A stretch of 64,000 nucleotides of DNA, from positions 28,378,675-28,442,674 of the forward strand of contig CM025852.1 of NCBI GenBank assembly GCA_003952965.2, read 5' to 3'. The notes beneath the pieces are model-generated. The model was not told where the DNA came from, did no database searches, and was given only the letters and a program-made list of their open reading frames with translations. Position numbers and translations under genes: made by a program. Of this stretch, positions 1 to 11,628 are shown piece by piece. Numbering within the stretch: position 1 is the stretch's first letter; every line of letters begins with the position of its first letter. Source of the DNA: Morella rubra (Eukaryota; Streptophyta; Magnoliopsida; Fagales; Myricaceae).

Positions 1-820
1 CCAAAAGCTTTCCAAAAAAACAAATTTTCCTTTCCTTTCCTTAAACATAGGCTGTGATACTTAAGTGATTTTGAGGGATTGTTGAGGGGTTTCCTCTTGC
101 GAAAGAGTTCAAGAATCAAATTCAAATCACAATAATATCAGTCAGGAGTAAAAGTAAACCAGACTTTTCAGCAGTGAACGAGGTTGAGGATAGCAAAGCA
201 GACTAGGATAAGCAGGAATGGTGGAGTTGTCAGAGAAGATGGTGGAGCTGGGTTGGTGAAGAATGGGCTAAAACTAACTGCCATTATATCATATGGGACA
301 TTAAAAATTTAACTCGGTGAGGTTAATTTTATAATTTCACATGTTTTGAAAGGCGAGTTTGGTTTATAATATCTCAAAATTTTGATCATGCGGGTAAAGA
401 TATATTGACAGATTGGACTAAAATGGATAAACTAACCAGAGTTTTGAGCAGTTTTACAGAATATGAATAATCCAAGTGAGGTTCGAATATTTTAACTATA
501 TCATTTCTTTTGTTTTGTTGCTTTAAATACACCCCTATTAGCCATGCCCACAGAAGAAGAATTTGAGTGAGAGATTTATCTAGTGTCTTTTGCCTTTCTT
601 TTCGTTTGGTGTTCTTTCTTTCCCCTTTTCTTGTTGAGGTTCTATTTCTATAGTCTATAGATCATAGATCGTCCACCCAAAAATTCAGTAACTGGTGTCA
701 GAATTATTTGCACGGCTGTTCAGGGAGAGCCTCACATTTGCAGTTCCTGTTTAAATATACGTACATATAGTTCTGCCTAAATTCCCATTTAAGTCAAATT
801 CTTGATTGATTGTCCCACAG
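1..820. other. Upstream flank, no gene recognised
   Basis: I see no convincing coding region. Its end reads as a pyrimidine-rich stretch and AG (819-820) directly before TAF1-like coding sequence, so the last part may be intron of the TAF1-derived fragment. Confidence 0.3.
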
Positions 821-1178
821 GTTGGTTTGGCGAACATCTTGGAGCGCATGGTAGAGACCCTCAAAGACAAGTACGAGGTGTCTTATCTTTTCTTAAAACC
901 AGTATCCAAAAAGGACGCTCCTGACTACCATGACATCATAAAGCGCCCCATGGACTGGCCACAATCAAGGAAAAGGTGAGGAAGATGGAATACAAGAGCC
1001 GTGAAGATTTCAGGCATGATGTGTGGCAGATAATGTATAATGCCCACAGATATAACGATGGCCGCAATCCGGGGATTCCTCCCCTAGCAGATCAGCTTTT
1101 GGAGCTTTGTGATTTCTGTTAATTGAGAATGATGAAAGTTTGACTGAAGCTGAAGCTGGTATCGAGTACAGGGAGTAG
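821..1178 (+). pseudogene. TAF1: TAF1-type bromodomain, C-terminal fragment with two frameshifts
   Basis: Translated in pieces, this matches the C-terminal bromodomain of plant TAF1 (TFIID subunit 1), which binds acetylated histones. Visible signatures are VSYLFLKPVSKKDAPDYHDI, then KRPMD, REDFRHDVWQI, YNAHRYNDGRNPGIPPLADQ and a tail EAEAGIEYRE before TAG at 1176. The fragment starts right after an AG acceptor (819-820), as a final exon would. The frame shifts near 955, where KRPMD should run on into LATIKEK, and again near 1113; each looks like a missing base. None of the large upstream TAF1 domains is visible. It is most likely a relict copy of a last exon with its intron border. A real last exon with two sequencing errors is the alternative. 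Confidence 0.75.
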
Positions 1179-2280
1179 GTGATATTGATGTCGTGTTAGA
1201 CAAATTATTTGCCTGAAAGCCCTGCTTCGGTGTATCAATTTGTAGTTTCTGGGGCTTTCTGGTTTGTATATTAAGGGGGGATGGCTTTCAGTTCAGCCTA
1301 TTATACCTCTATTGTATCCTTGGGGAAACATCAGAAGACGAAAATGAGTTGTTTCCCGTTTACATATTCTGTATATAGAAGTTAAAATTAGTTCAGCAAC
1401 GTGAGAGCCCTAAAGCGTCTTCTGGAAATGAATCTGGCCAGGTAGCGCCACTCTTAACTTTTTGCAGGAGAGTGTATTCCCATTTTAATGAGTTTGGTAC
1501 TTAAAATTTTGGCCCAATAAGAATATTCTTAATTTGCAAAATTTCTAAGTCTGCCTGAATCTTAGACCTACTCTCCTTAGAAACTGACGAGACGTAACAT
1601 TTGGGTACAAAAGCTGGGGGTGCGTCCGAAGGACAAAGCAGATCCTAGTTCATCAATATTAGAGGAGAAACACACTACTGCAGGGAAAAGAAGAGTGGGT
1701 TTGAAATTCGTACTCCGAAGGCTCTGCAGTGGAAAATTACCCGAGCAAGATTCCAGTTAATACATTCCGGGGTGAAGATGTGCAACATCTGATTAGTATT
1801 TTACCGTAAGATTCCATTTTACCCGAGCTTTGGGTTCAACTGATACAACTTTTTAGTACGGTGGACGACATAGACATCTGTTCAAGGAAAGAGCAAGAAT
1901 CAGGCAGTGCCGGCCCCAGTTAATACATCATTAACTAAGATTATGATTGGGATTGGGATTAAACTTCAATTTAGTCAAGCTGTTGAGTGTTGAGCATGAA
2001 GCGTGGATTCCGAGATCTAAGAGCTGGTCTTATTTCGAAGGGATAATTATTTTCACAAGAAGTTAATATCCTACAATTTTATTAAACTTGGATTGTATTA
2101 ATTACCGGATAATGTAGACCTCATTGTGATTAACCACGATAGTACTAATTAGTTTGTCATGGCCTTTTATTTTAAGGTTAAGTACGTATTTCGTCCATAG
2201 ATTTGTTTTTTATTTTTTTAAAAATAATCTTTTTAAAAAAAATTATAAATCACGTCATTTTAGTTTTAAGTGATCCTAAA
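1179..2280. other. Intergenic, no gene recognised
   Basis: AT-rich DNA after the TAF1-like fragment. The first 200 bases may be its former 3' UTR. I see no supported coding region or RNA gene. Confidence 0.3.
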
Positions 2281-2289
2281 AATATATGG

Positions 2290-3318
2290 TTGTTTCTAGC
2301 AGAAATTTTTCACAACCTCATATGGTACTAAGTGTCCAACACCTAGTCAACCAACTCACTTTCTCACTCAGACACAAGCAAGTACAAGAATCTTTCCAAC
2401 CTTTATATTCACAATAGAAGTATACAAAGGAAAGACCATGACTAAATATGCTTTAGCCTATGGTCAACAATGAACTCCAGCTTACTGATCACTCAAGTAC
2501 AAGTATGAAACTAATCCTTTAGTCTCCCTAGATACTTGCTCACTCAAATCCCTTCTCTTGTTTCTTGGTGTTTTTGATGATTTCACTGAAGAGTCAAGCC
2601 CCCTTTATATAGTAGTCTAGGCATCCAAATGAGTCTCCTATGGAGTGACATTTGTCAAACTCTCGTTCTACCACTTGTCTTCACTTGAGTTGATCTAGCA
2701 CCTTGATGTGTGCTACTTGTGCCACCTTGCCATGTTGATCACTTCTCATGCCTAGTCTCCCACCTTGACTATTTTACATGCCTAGTCTCAAGCATTTTGA
2801 TTAGGTCTTGTGTGCACATCTGCTTGCCAAGCACAACTACCTTGCACCTGAATAGATCAATGCGCCTAGGTGGCACACATGACTTGGTCAAGCCCACAAC
2901 TGATGCCTAAGATCAAGAAACTCGAGATTTGGCTTTGACCGCACGCGCATGGCTTGTTGCATGCCCCAACAGCCCACAAATTTCTCCCCTTGACTTGGTC
3001 TAGGCTACTCCTAGCACAACCTCGCATGCTATGCCACCGTTTGCTCTTAGTTTATAAGAAGTTGTTGCGCCCAACCCCTTGAGCGTGTCTGCATGCCATG
3101 GCCTTGGCTTGCATGTGTGCTGCACTCCCTGGTCATGTCGCCTGCGTGCCGCCAAGTTGTGACATGTTACTTACCTTGGTTTGGGTCGATCGCAAGCTCC
3201 CTGAGGCATCAAGACCTCTTTCTTGCCATGTGCGTGCCACCCTACTCACCTTGGCATCCCATGGTGGCATCTATGCTAGGAGTCACGGCATGCCATCATG
3301 GTTAACCCTCTATGGGTC
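2290..3318 (-). repeat. Possible solo LTR in antisense orientation
   Basis: This stretch is richer in C and T than its flanks, is non-coding, and contains a reversed TATA-like motif near 2605. Read on the minus strand it would begin TGTTAGACCC (right edge about 3318), a common plant LTR start. I could not find the other end or a target duplication, so this is only a suggestion. Short open frames inside show no family resemblance. Confidence 0.3.
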
Positions 3319-3349
3319 TAACACCTGCAGAGATAAGAATATTGGTTAA

Positions 3350-4480
3350 CTAAACTTTGTTTTATTTAGTACATAAACCAAAATCCTAATTTGTCGACCC
3401 ACTTATATATCGCCGATTCTTTCGAGTCACTTTGAGAAAAGTCTAGTCGGCGGTGTAAGCTATATGTAGAAAAATATGAATAGTCCATTTTTAAAAAAAA
3501 AAATTATTTTACATAAGATTAAAAAGGGACTCCCCAAATGCCTGCCTGCCACCTGAAAGAAAAGTTTGAAGCATATGTTATTGCCTCCAAAAGGACAGAC
3601 CTCATCATAGGCCCAATAGATTACATTTGGTATTTGATACTTGTTCCCTCCACTCAAAGCACCATGGTATATACAATGTGTTTACCTATTCATAATTTAT
3701 TGGTTTATGCATAAATAATTGGGTGATTTTATAAATATGTTTTAATTCTCTCTCTCTCTCTCTTTTGGCCTTTAATGCACGGGAGCAATATATTAGGTGC
3801 ATGATTGTTGTTAGTGGGAAAAATATATGGAGCATGCACTTGATGACCGATTATTGATTAGTGAATGCCACATGTTCATGTCTATGATTTTTTTCTGTTC
3901 TTCATGTTCTCATTATAATTGCTATTATCATGGACTTCATTTAGAAAATTGCCTGACTTAATTATTTGCTATATATGATTAAGATATTTTCTAATTTTGC
4001 TTTGCTATTTCTTAATATACAGGATAAAACCTCCCAAGGCCTGCCTTGTAATGGGGGGATGGAAACTGCTTCAGAAAACAAAAACACCCTTTAACGATGG
4101 GAAGTCTAACACCATGGATTTGAGTACTTGTTTGTCATGGGAGAAAAAGCAAAAGGAGAAAAAGTTAGAATTTGGGTTGGGCCAATGTGATGTGTCGGGT
4201 CGGGTGGCCTCATGGCCCTGCAAACCTTGCACTCCATTCGTCGCGTATACCTCTTGACGGCCTGATGAGCTTGCTTGTTCCGTGAAAGAAAACAAACAAA
4301 AAAAAACGAGAAACCAAAGGTCAAGAAAGCACCGCTAGGCGCTAAGTAACAAGAGACCTGTGAATCAACGGTAAACAAGATCCAACGAGCTCATTCTACT
4401 GTGGCGGAACGGTAATTTGACAGTCAAAAGGGACAAAAATGTCATTTGGTATCTCTATAATATAATCGCAGCATACCCGA
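3350..4480. other. Intergenic, upstream of the bHLH gene
   Basis: AT-rich spacer with a short TC microsatellite at about 3750-3764. No gene recognised. The last part probably includes the promoter of the SAC51-like gene. Confidence 0.3.
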
Positions 4481-4489
4481 TTGAACGCA

Positions 4490-6619
4490 CTTCTTTTCAG
4501 AATCTCTTTCTTTTGCAACTCCCACTCTCCCTAGTCACTACTGTTCACCCTTTACCTCCACCGTCTCGCTTTCTCTCCTCTCTCTCCTTCAAGAGCTTTA
4601 TCGAAAAGATTCCGTTTTGCGCAGATCAGAGCAGGAGAATATTTCCGATTCCCTCTAATCTTACTGTGAGTTCGTGGATTTGATTTCTTTTGTTCGAATT
4701 TTTGTTTTTGTTTTTATTCGTTGTGTTAGGTCGCTAAGAAAGCAGAATTTTTGGGAAAGAAAGAGAAATTGAGAATTAGGACTCAAAGAAAAATGAAAGT
4801 CGTTTGCTTATTTATGGAGGTGGTGTGGTATATGAATCAGAAACCCTTAATTGTGCCTGATTCAGCTGCACGCCTTTTCTCTTTTCCTTTAGACTTGTCG
4901 GATTTATGTGGTGCGAACTAAAGCAAGACTTGAACTAGATACTCGAAGAGTTTGTTCTTTTTTTCTCTTTGCCCTTTTGAATTCCTTCAGTTTCTCAAAG
5001 TCCAAACCGAGGATTTAGGACTGTAGGATTTTCTTCCTAGCTGTGGCATGTTTTCGTTTTACGTTTAAGATATGTTCGAAGTTCTGTTATCCGTTTACGG
5101 ATGAATTGAGTTAGGCCGTAGGCGTATGTATTCTAGGAAAAGAAGAAAAAAAAAATCGACCTTTCATGCTTATTCAATGGGATTTCCCATGATATATTGC
5201 TACGATATATGTATATCTTATCTACGATATATGTATGTATATGTCTGTTATTAGTGTCTGCTTATATATATGTATATATTTGAGAATGAGTGGAGTTCCA
5301 TGATTTCCGGGTCATCAAATGACGATAAATCGAGTTGTTTATAATTGTCTTTTTTTCTTCATCTTTCTTTCAGAAACAAATAAATAGTCTCCTTTTCTTT
5401 TAAAGCAATTTACGGATTAAATAGAAGATACAATCCAGGTTTTAAGTATTCTAGTGAAGGATGGTTTTGCGTTATTGTCGTATGCAGTATGCACAGAATT
5501 TGGCTATTGTCATCTTAGCAACTAAATGATGCATTATTTATCTTGTTAAGATTCTTCAATTTTAACGCTCATTACACTTTCTTGTCAACAATCCATTTAT
5601 TTACCCATCATTTGATCTGATAATGTGTATTTTCACGACATTTTTTCAGGGAGTTTGGCTTCAATACATAGTACCAGATTAAGCAGTCGTGGATAACTCA
5701 AAATTGCAGAGGAGGGAAACAGTATGCCTTGGTTGAGTTTATCAGATAATGTGTAACGCAAAATTGGCGGTTAAACCTGTATTGCAGGTTATTCTGTAAA
5801 TTAGTACTTCCTTAACCGAATCCTGATTTTGCTTCTCTTGGCCTGGTGCTTGTTACCCAACCGTCCATGGGATCCAATCACTTCTTCATCATTTCTTATT
5901 GCATGCATAGGATTAGCTGAAAGTTAGAGACAAAACCCTGTTAGAACTCAAACTATCCTATTTATTCCCAGTTGTGTTTGGTCTCATCTCTTTGCTCAGT
6001 CTACGTCCAAGGTTTTGGCTTAAGATCTACTCTTCCTGTTTCCTGCTTGCTCTTTTTGGGTGTTTGTTTTGTACCCCGGTAAAGTCAGATAGTCAAGGGT
6101 TGAAAGAAGTTATGGTGTGCCAAGCAGCAAGTCAAACTAGATTTCGGGCGCTAAAACATGAGAGTGGGATTGCAGGAAAACCTACGATAATAGTAAGAGT
6201 GATTGCATGCTTTCAACCTTTGCAGGATTGCCAGGTGAGCACAATAAGCATTTACATTTTTGGTCTTTATCAATTCTTCTTCATGATGAATCAATTAGTT
6301 TTTCTTACTAAAAAGCCACGCTTAATGCTGTGTTCTTGTTGCTGTTTTCCAGGCTGAGTACTTCCGACATTTGCTTAAGCCTGTCACGTAGATTGATTTC
6401 CCTGTTTTCTGTATCAAATTTAGCTGGAAATTTTCAGTTTTAGTTTTCTGGTCTTTGTTCCTGAAAGAGCTGCAAGTATTTGAATATCCCAGATTAAAGC
6501 ACAAATCCACCTACTGGTAGGTTGTAAAGTTCTCTTGTTGATCGTTGTTGCTAAAATGACCTCAGTTTGTATCTAAATTAATTTTTTTTTTGTCCTTTCT
6601 AGGTGATTTTTTTATCTGG
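4490..6619 (+). promoter_or_regulatory. Long intron-containing 5' leader of the SAC51-like gene
   Basis: The sequence between the presumed start of transcription near 4490 and the main ATG at 6620 has the layout of SAC51 family leaders. There is a short first exon, a donor at 4666 (ACT|GTGAGT), an acceptor ending at 5649 (TTTTTTCAG), an intron inside the conserved uORF (6235-6352), and a last leader intron of about 6517-6602 ending TTTCTAG. Exon borders are inferred from splice motifs only. Confidence 0.55.
6112..6391 (+). CDS. Conserved peptide uORF of the SAC51 bHLH family, 53 codons
   Basis: Exons 6112-6234 and 6353-6391, joined by a GTGAGC...TTCCAG intron, encode 53 residues, the length known for the Arabidopsis SAC51 uORF. 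The peptide starts MVCQAASQTRFRALK, has RVIACFQPLQDCQ at the splice junction, and ends EYFRHLLKPVT before TAG. In the family this uORF represses translation of the downstream bHLH frame, and thermospermine relieves the repression. Strong conservation at peptide level suggests it is under selection here too. The 46 codons upstream (5974-6111) are also open in frame but begin with GTG and contain no ATG, so I start at 6112. Confidence 0.93.
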
Positions 6620-7773
6620 ATGGTTCAGGCCAACGAATCTCGGCTTAGTCCGGAGCATTCTGCTTGGAAACCATCTAAGCTGCATTTCATGAGCCCGGGA
6701 CTCCAGCCAGGGCAACAGGAATGTTTGCCAGCACATGTAAACCCTGTTACTTGTGTGTCCTCTTCACATATTGCCTTCCCCAGCTTTCCAGTTCCTGCTG
6801 TACCAGACTTGAAGACTGAACAAACTGATGAAGTTCGTGGATCTCTGCAGTGTTTACCTCTTCAATTCCAAAGCTTGCTTCCGGCATGTAACCCATATCT
6901 CAAGGCACAGCAATATTTGTTGTCTTATGGGCTAGACATGAAGGCTGTGCCCAATGTAAATTCAGGGTCTTCTCCAAAGAGATTCCTTGTTTTTGATCAT
7001 TGTGAGAATCAAACAAGGCTCATTCATAATTCGGTTTGCTTCCCTGTCCCAGAATCCAACTACTGCCACAGAACTCTTATCAGGTAAATGAGGAAGAGCA
7101 GGCAGTTAGAGTTGGTCAAATTGATCCAAGAAACTACATTTTAAACGAAGAGTCTGGTGAGAATGTGATAGATGAAGAAACCGAGATGCACGAAGACACA
7201 GAAGAAATCAACGCCTTGCTTTACTCTGATGATGATGAGGAGGAGGATGATTATTATGGCGATGACGATGAAATAGCAAGCACAGGCCATTCTCCAATGG
7301 CTGTCAAGGGGAGTTATGAGAAACATGGACATGTTGAATATGTAACAGATGAAGTTGCGGGTGTTGACGGCCCAAACAAAATACAGAAATTGCTTGATGG
7401 TTTCTACAAGAGGTCGTCACCTATAGACACTGCTAGTTCAGTGAAATTAGAAAGATCACATGAGTACGACAGTGATGCAGAATCAGGCTATGCCACTGGC
7501 CTGAACCAAGGTCAGGAAGTGGGTTCTGTTTTGGCCAAAATGTGTGTTAAAAGGGATAAGATACGTGAAACATTGAGAAGTCTCCAGAGAATAATTCCTG
7601 GTGCAGAGGGTATGGATCCATTGACGCTGATTGATGAAGCTATAGATTACTTGAAGACTTTGAAGCTCAAAGCCAAATCTCTTGGGGTGAACCACCAATT
7701 GGTTGCACCGTCTTGTAGCATGTTTGCAAGAGGACTAAAAGAAGGACGAAAAGGTGGTACCCTGGATTTCTAG
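6620..7773 (+). CDS. SAC51: SAC51/bHLH143-type transcription factor, reading frame shifted near 7045-7085
   Basis: The main frame opens at ATG 6620 (MVQANESRLSPEHSAWKP), the usual start of SAC51-like proteins, 229 bases after the uORF stop and just after a TTTCTAG acceptor. The second part has an acidic stretch (LLYSDDDEEEDD), then GHSP, and a C-terminal helix-loop-helix with KRDKIRETLRSLQRIIPG and IDEAIDYLKTLKLKAKSLGV. The first part is in one frame until a stop at 7085-7087; the second continues in another frame and overlaps it from about 7036. One or two small indels between about 7045 and 7085 would restore colinearity, and no sensible intron does. The C-terminus runs about 20 residues beyond the usual GVNH end. 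SAC51 proteins act in xylem differentiation downstream of thermospermine. It may be a sequencing error or a recent pseudogene. Confidence 0.8.
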
Positions 7774-8600
7774 GCTTGAATGATTGATGACTTTGAAATA
7801 AGTGTAGTGGCTTTGGTTACGTGGGGGCCCGCTTCCATCTTTCCTGAAGAGCTGTATATAATGGGCCAATAAAGGGAAGATGTTATGGTTTTGGGAGCGC
7901 ACTTTGGTTGCTGGGAGTGATGAAAAGTAGGGGCTTTTTTTGTTGACCGGAAATAATTATCTTTTAGCTTTTGGGGGATTAAAGGTTAAAGGCAGTCACA
8001 AAGATTTGAACGCATGGGAGATGTGGTGGGCTGTGCTGGATCCTTTTTCCGGATTGTTGAGAACCTCCCATGGATTAAGCGCATGCGTGTTTGGTGATTA
8101 GGGTCCCACTTTTAATCTCCGCTTTCTTGACGATTTTATGCATTTTTCCTCTCTCTCAATGTGAGTATAAAAATTCTGAAAGAATAAAGAAAGTAGTTGG
8201 TGTGGAGGAGTGCTTGGAGTGGGAACGTAGTCTTCCATCCTGTGTTCTGGGGCCCTTCTCTCATCAAATCGTGTTCAAAAAGGTTAATTTTTTTTACTCG
8301 AGGAGGGAAGTCATGCTGCTGTACAGTGATTCGAGGCTCGAGTACTATAGACAAGTTTGTCTTTTGTGAGGATTTCTCTTGAGTGGGGTTTGGATTGTTT
8401 GGCAGTGATGCTATCATGAGTCTGTCAGTTGTGTGTGAAGTGTGAAAAGTAATTGTAGTGTGAACGTTGCAGTGGTGGTGGTGGAGCAAACTTTGGTTGA
8501 TGTGTTGTTGTTTTGTCGTCCTATCCAAGCTGCCCTCCTTTTATGTTCCTTTTGTACTGTGAAAATAATGAAATATATCTATTGTGAGTTTGTGGTGTTA
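7774..8600 (+). other. Probable 3' UTR of the bHLH gene and flank
   Basis: Transcribed-looking DNA after the stop at 7773, with AATAAA-like motifs near 7868 and about 8565-8575. No separate gene is seen. Short frames here have no recognisable features. Confidence 0.4.
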
Positions 8601-9869
8601 TTTACGCATGGTTGATGAGGGGTGCGGAATGCAGGGATTGGCAGTACGACAGCTGGAATTCAAATATTGAACAATACGAGCCTCTTGTTCTTATTATTTT
8701 AGGATTTGTTTATTTTGTATTGGAAATTTGACCGACCTTTTTCTGGGACTTGCAAAGATTTTGCTGGAATAAACCTCCATTTGGTAGGGACCCTGGGCCA
8801 TGGCCGAACATGTTGAACCATCTCGCATCCCTTAATGCCTTCTGACGAACACAAAACGAAAACCGTCTAGTATAAGCTGCGACTTTCCCTACAGAGCTAT
8901 CAGCTAAAGGCCTAAGGCCTTTCCTAACCTTCACGAGGTGAAAACGGCATCACTTCTCGGGCTTTCTACGTCGAGAAAAGATAAGGAAACTTCGAAATGG
9001 CAGGAAAAAGGCCCCCTTTTTTTATGCTTTTCAAAAAAACACCTTTCGGTACGTGATGTTATTATGAACTATTTATTACGTGGTATTTGACGACTGTGAC
9101 ATTTACCTTAGTATCCTTTGGATTACCATCTTATAAAACACGTTTTACTGGAATGAACCAAGTAAAGTAATTCCTTCATTTTATTTTAATGCTATCGTGT
9201 AAAGTGAATAATGGCTCTGACTTCCAGTAATTATTTATTCCCACGAAGATGTCCTCTCTCTCTCGACGAACCTCAAGAAGACGGCCCCTACAAGCCCAAA
9301 GAAGATGGTTAAAGAGAAAAGAAACCAAAGGCAGCACGCACCGTAATGGACACCGTCACAGTTCACACCCTTACGATCTCCCTTTTTCATGAAAGCCGTC
9401 GTAATTTGCACGAGCACGACCCCCCCATCTTTTGGTTTTGGTGACCACTTCCTGGGTCCACGCAACTAATCGCGCCAAAATTGTCTCTTTGTAAATAAAG
9501 GTGCGTGTATATATATATATATATAGCTTCTCACAACTTTGTAGATTATCATTTACATGAAATAATAATTTAATATGTTATTCTATGGCCTATATTGGTC
9601 TTAGTAAGACTTTCTAATGTTGTTAGCTTTTAGATGTTGGGGATCCAGAACATCCTACATTTGATGCAACAAGCTATTGTACGTACTTTCACATAGGCTT
9701 CAGCGAGAATTAGAATAAAAAAAAAAAAAATGGCTTAGGGTAGAAAATGTGAATTTTGGCAGCCAAGGATTTCAAGTTACACAAATGGTGGGTGGTCATT
9801 GTATTCCACGTTTGGGTTTAGACTTTTTACCTTATTGTACGAGAGATATTATGTACCTTCACAAATTTA
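8600..9869. other. Intergenic, no gene recognised
   Basis: AT-rich spacer with a TA microsatellite at about 9510-9525 and an A-run near 9717. No coding or RNA gene is supported. Confidence 0.3.
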
Positions 9870-10825
9870 GCCTCGGTTTGTTTTAACGTAATATATATAT
9901 ATATTATAATTAAAGTAATTCCAAATGCATTATCTTTCAGTAAAGTATTCTAATTTTTGGTGTTTGGTTGTTACATCAAATATATTTTTCTAAAAGTATT
10001 TTTTAATGTTTTTTACACATGTTGTATTTTTTGTAATTTTATATGATTAATAAACTTAATTTTTAACATCAATTTGAAATAAAATAAAATAAAGTTTTTG
10101 AGAGAGTAAGAAAGGGGTCAAATTCCTTTGAATGCTTTGGTTCCGATTAAAGACTAGAACACGAACTTGATTTTCTCGGGTTCATATTTCAAAACTCGAT
10201 CCCAAACCAGAAAAGCTAAAACTGTCGGGGTCGAGTTCCTTTGAATACTTTGGTTTTAGGCTAGAGACCTGAACACGAACCTGATTTATCTTGAGTTCAT
10301 GTTTCAAAACCAGACCTTGACCCGAAAAAAGATAAAACTGTTGGGGTCAGGTTTCCTTTGAATGCTTTGGTTTCGGGTTAGAGACCCGAACACGAACTTG
10401 ATTTTTCTTAGATTCGTGTTTCAAAACCCGACTCCAACCTCCAAAAAAAGCTAAAACTATAAGGTTCGGGTTCCTTTGAATTCTTTGGTTTCAGGTTAAA
10501 GACCCGAACACAAACATGATTTTTCTAGTGTTTATGTTTCAAAACCCGACCACGATGTAACCCGACCAATTCGAGTTGAATCGGGTCGGTTTTGAGTTAG
10601 GAGGTCGGGTCGATGGATTTTTGGCCACTCCTAAGACTGGGAGTCAAGTTAGGAAAGAAGATTCACTAGTTTCAAAAAGTAAAACACTTTCAAAAAAGTT
10701 GAGCTATTTTTTACGATTAACCGAATTGAGTTTCGATTGAAAATATTTTACGAGGATCTCCAAACATTCGAAAGTATGGAGAATACGCCTTCCAGAAAGT
10801 AAAATACAGCAAAACAAACCGAGCC
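9870..10825. mobile_element. Tourist/PIF-Harbinger-like element with TTA target duplication
   Basis: The left end GCCTCGGTTTGTTTT (9870) and right end AAAACAAACCGAGCC (ending 10825) are inverted repeats differing only at the second base. Each is flanked by TTA (9867-9869 and 10826-10828). A 3-bp TTA/TAA duplication and G/C-rich ends of this kind are typical of PIF/Harbinger MITEs. No transposase is present. At 956 bp it is long for a MITE because the middle is filled by a tandem array (about 10115-10600) and what looks like one hAT-type end near 10640. Confidence 0.65.
10115..10600. repeat. Tandem array, about four units of 113-118 bp
   Basis: The anchor TTCCTTTGAAT(G/A/T)CTTTGG occurs at 10123, 10236, 10353 and 10471, giving periods of 113, 117 and 118 bp. 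Each unit continues with GACC(C/T)GAACACGAAC-like and TTTCAAAACC-like blocks. The units are imperfect, so the array is not very recent. It lies inside the Tourist-like element. Confidence 0.85.
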
Positions 10826-10828
10826 TTA

Positions 10829-11628
10829 GTTTGTTCTCTTAACAGAAATCAGGAATTTTCCAAAAATCATTCCTACGCATGCCAAAAATATTTAGTGTTT
10901 CGCATCAAAACAAACAAAGCCCTAGAATAAGTTTTTTCTTTCTTTCTTTCATAATCAGGCTTACGGATGATTCAAACTGCCAAAAGCAACACCGAAAAGG
11001 ATAGTGAACTCAAAAGTAAAAGTAACGTGGTGCTGTATACGGGTCTTCCTCAAGTCATAACATGTATCTTCAGGATTAATCTAAAACCAAAACGTATACC
11101 GGGCCGTCTTTATCTTTTTTAACTCAAACTAGCGCTCACGCTCAATCAATCAAGTTCAAAATAATCGGTTCTGCTATCAAATCGTCCACAGAGAGGTGAA
11201 AAGCTTTTAAATTACAGACACTGCGTCACGAATCCAATAATCGCGGCCCCCATAACCAAAAAAAATTTCGTCACTTGATCAGCTGACTAAATTAAGCTTA
11301 CTAAAAATGAAAGAAATACCAGTAAGTGATGCAGAAAGATAAACAGGCTAGACGCAAGTTCTAAACGGCCGATTTCGCATTTACAGAAGATTGCGGCTCC
11401 GACAACTCTAGGCCATGTATATTTCTTTGATAGAGTTGTCAGTTAAATAGCATACCTCTAAAGAACCGGTGGAAGTTTTCATGGGCTAATCATCATCATT
11501 TAGCAGAATAATAAAAATGTAAAATCTCTCTCTTGATCTACGTTCAATATAAATTATGACCTGGTCCTGGAACGTCTGCCGTCTCGCATAGAACACACGA
11601 TGGAAATAGTCAGCTGAGGCCGCGTAGT
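10829..11628. other. LEAFY downstream region
   Basis: AT-rich DNA between the Tourist-like element and the LEAFY stop codon. The part nearest 11628 is probably LEAFY 3' UTR. No other gene seen. Confidence 0.35.
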
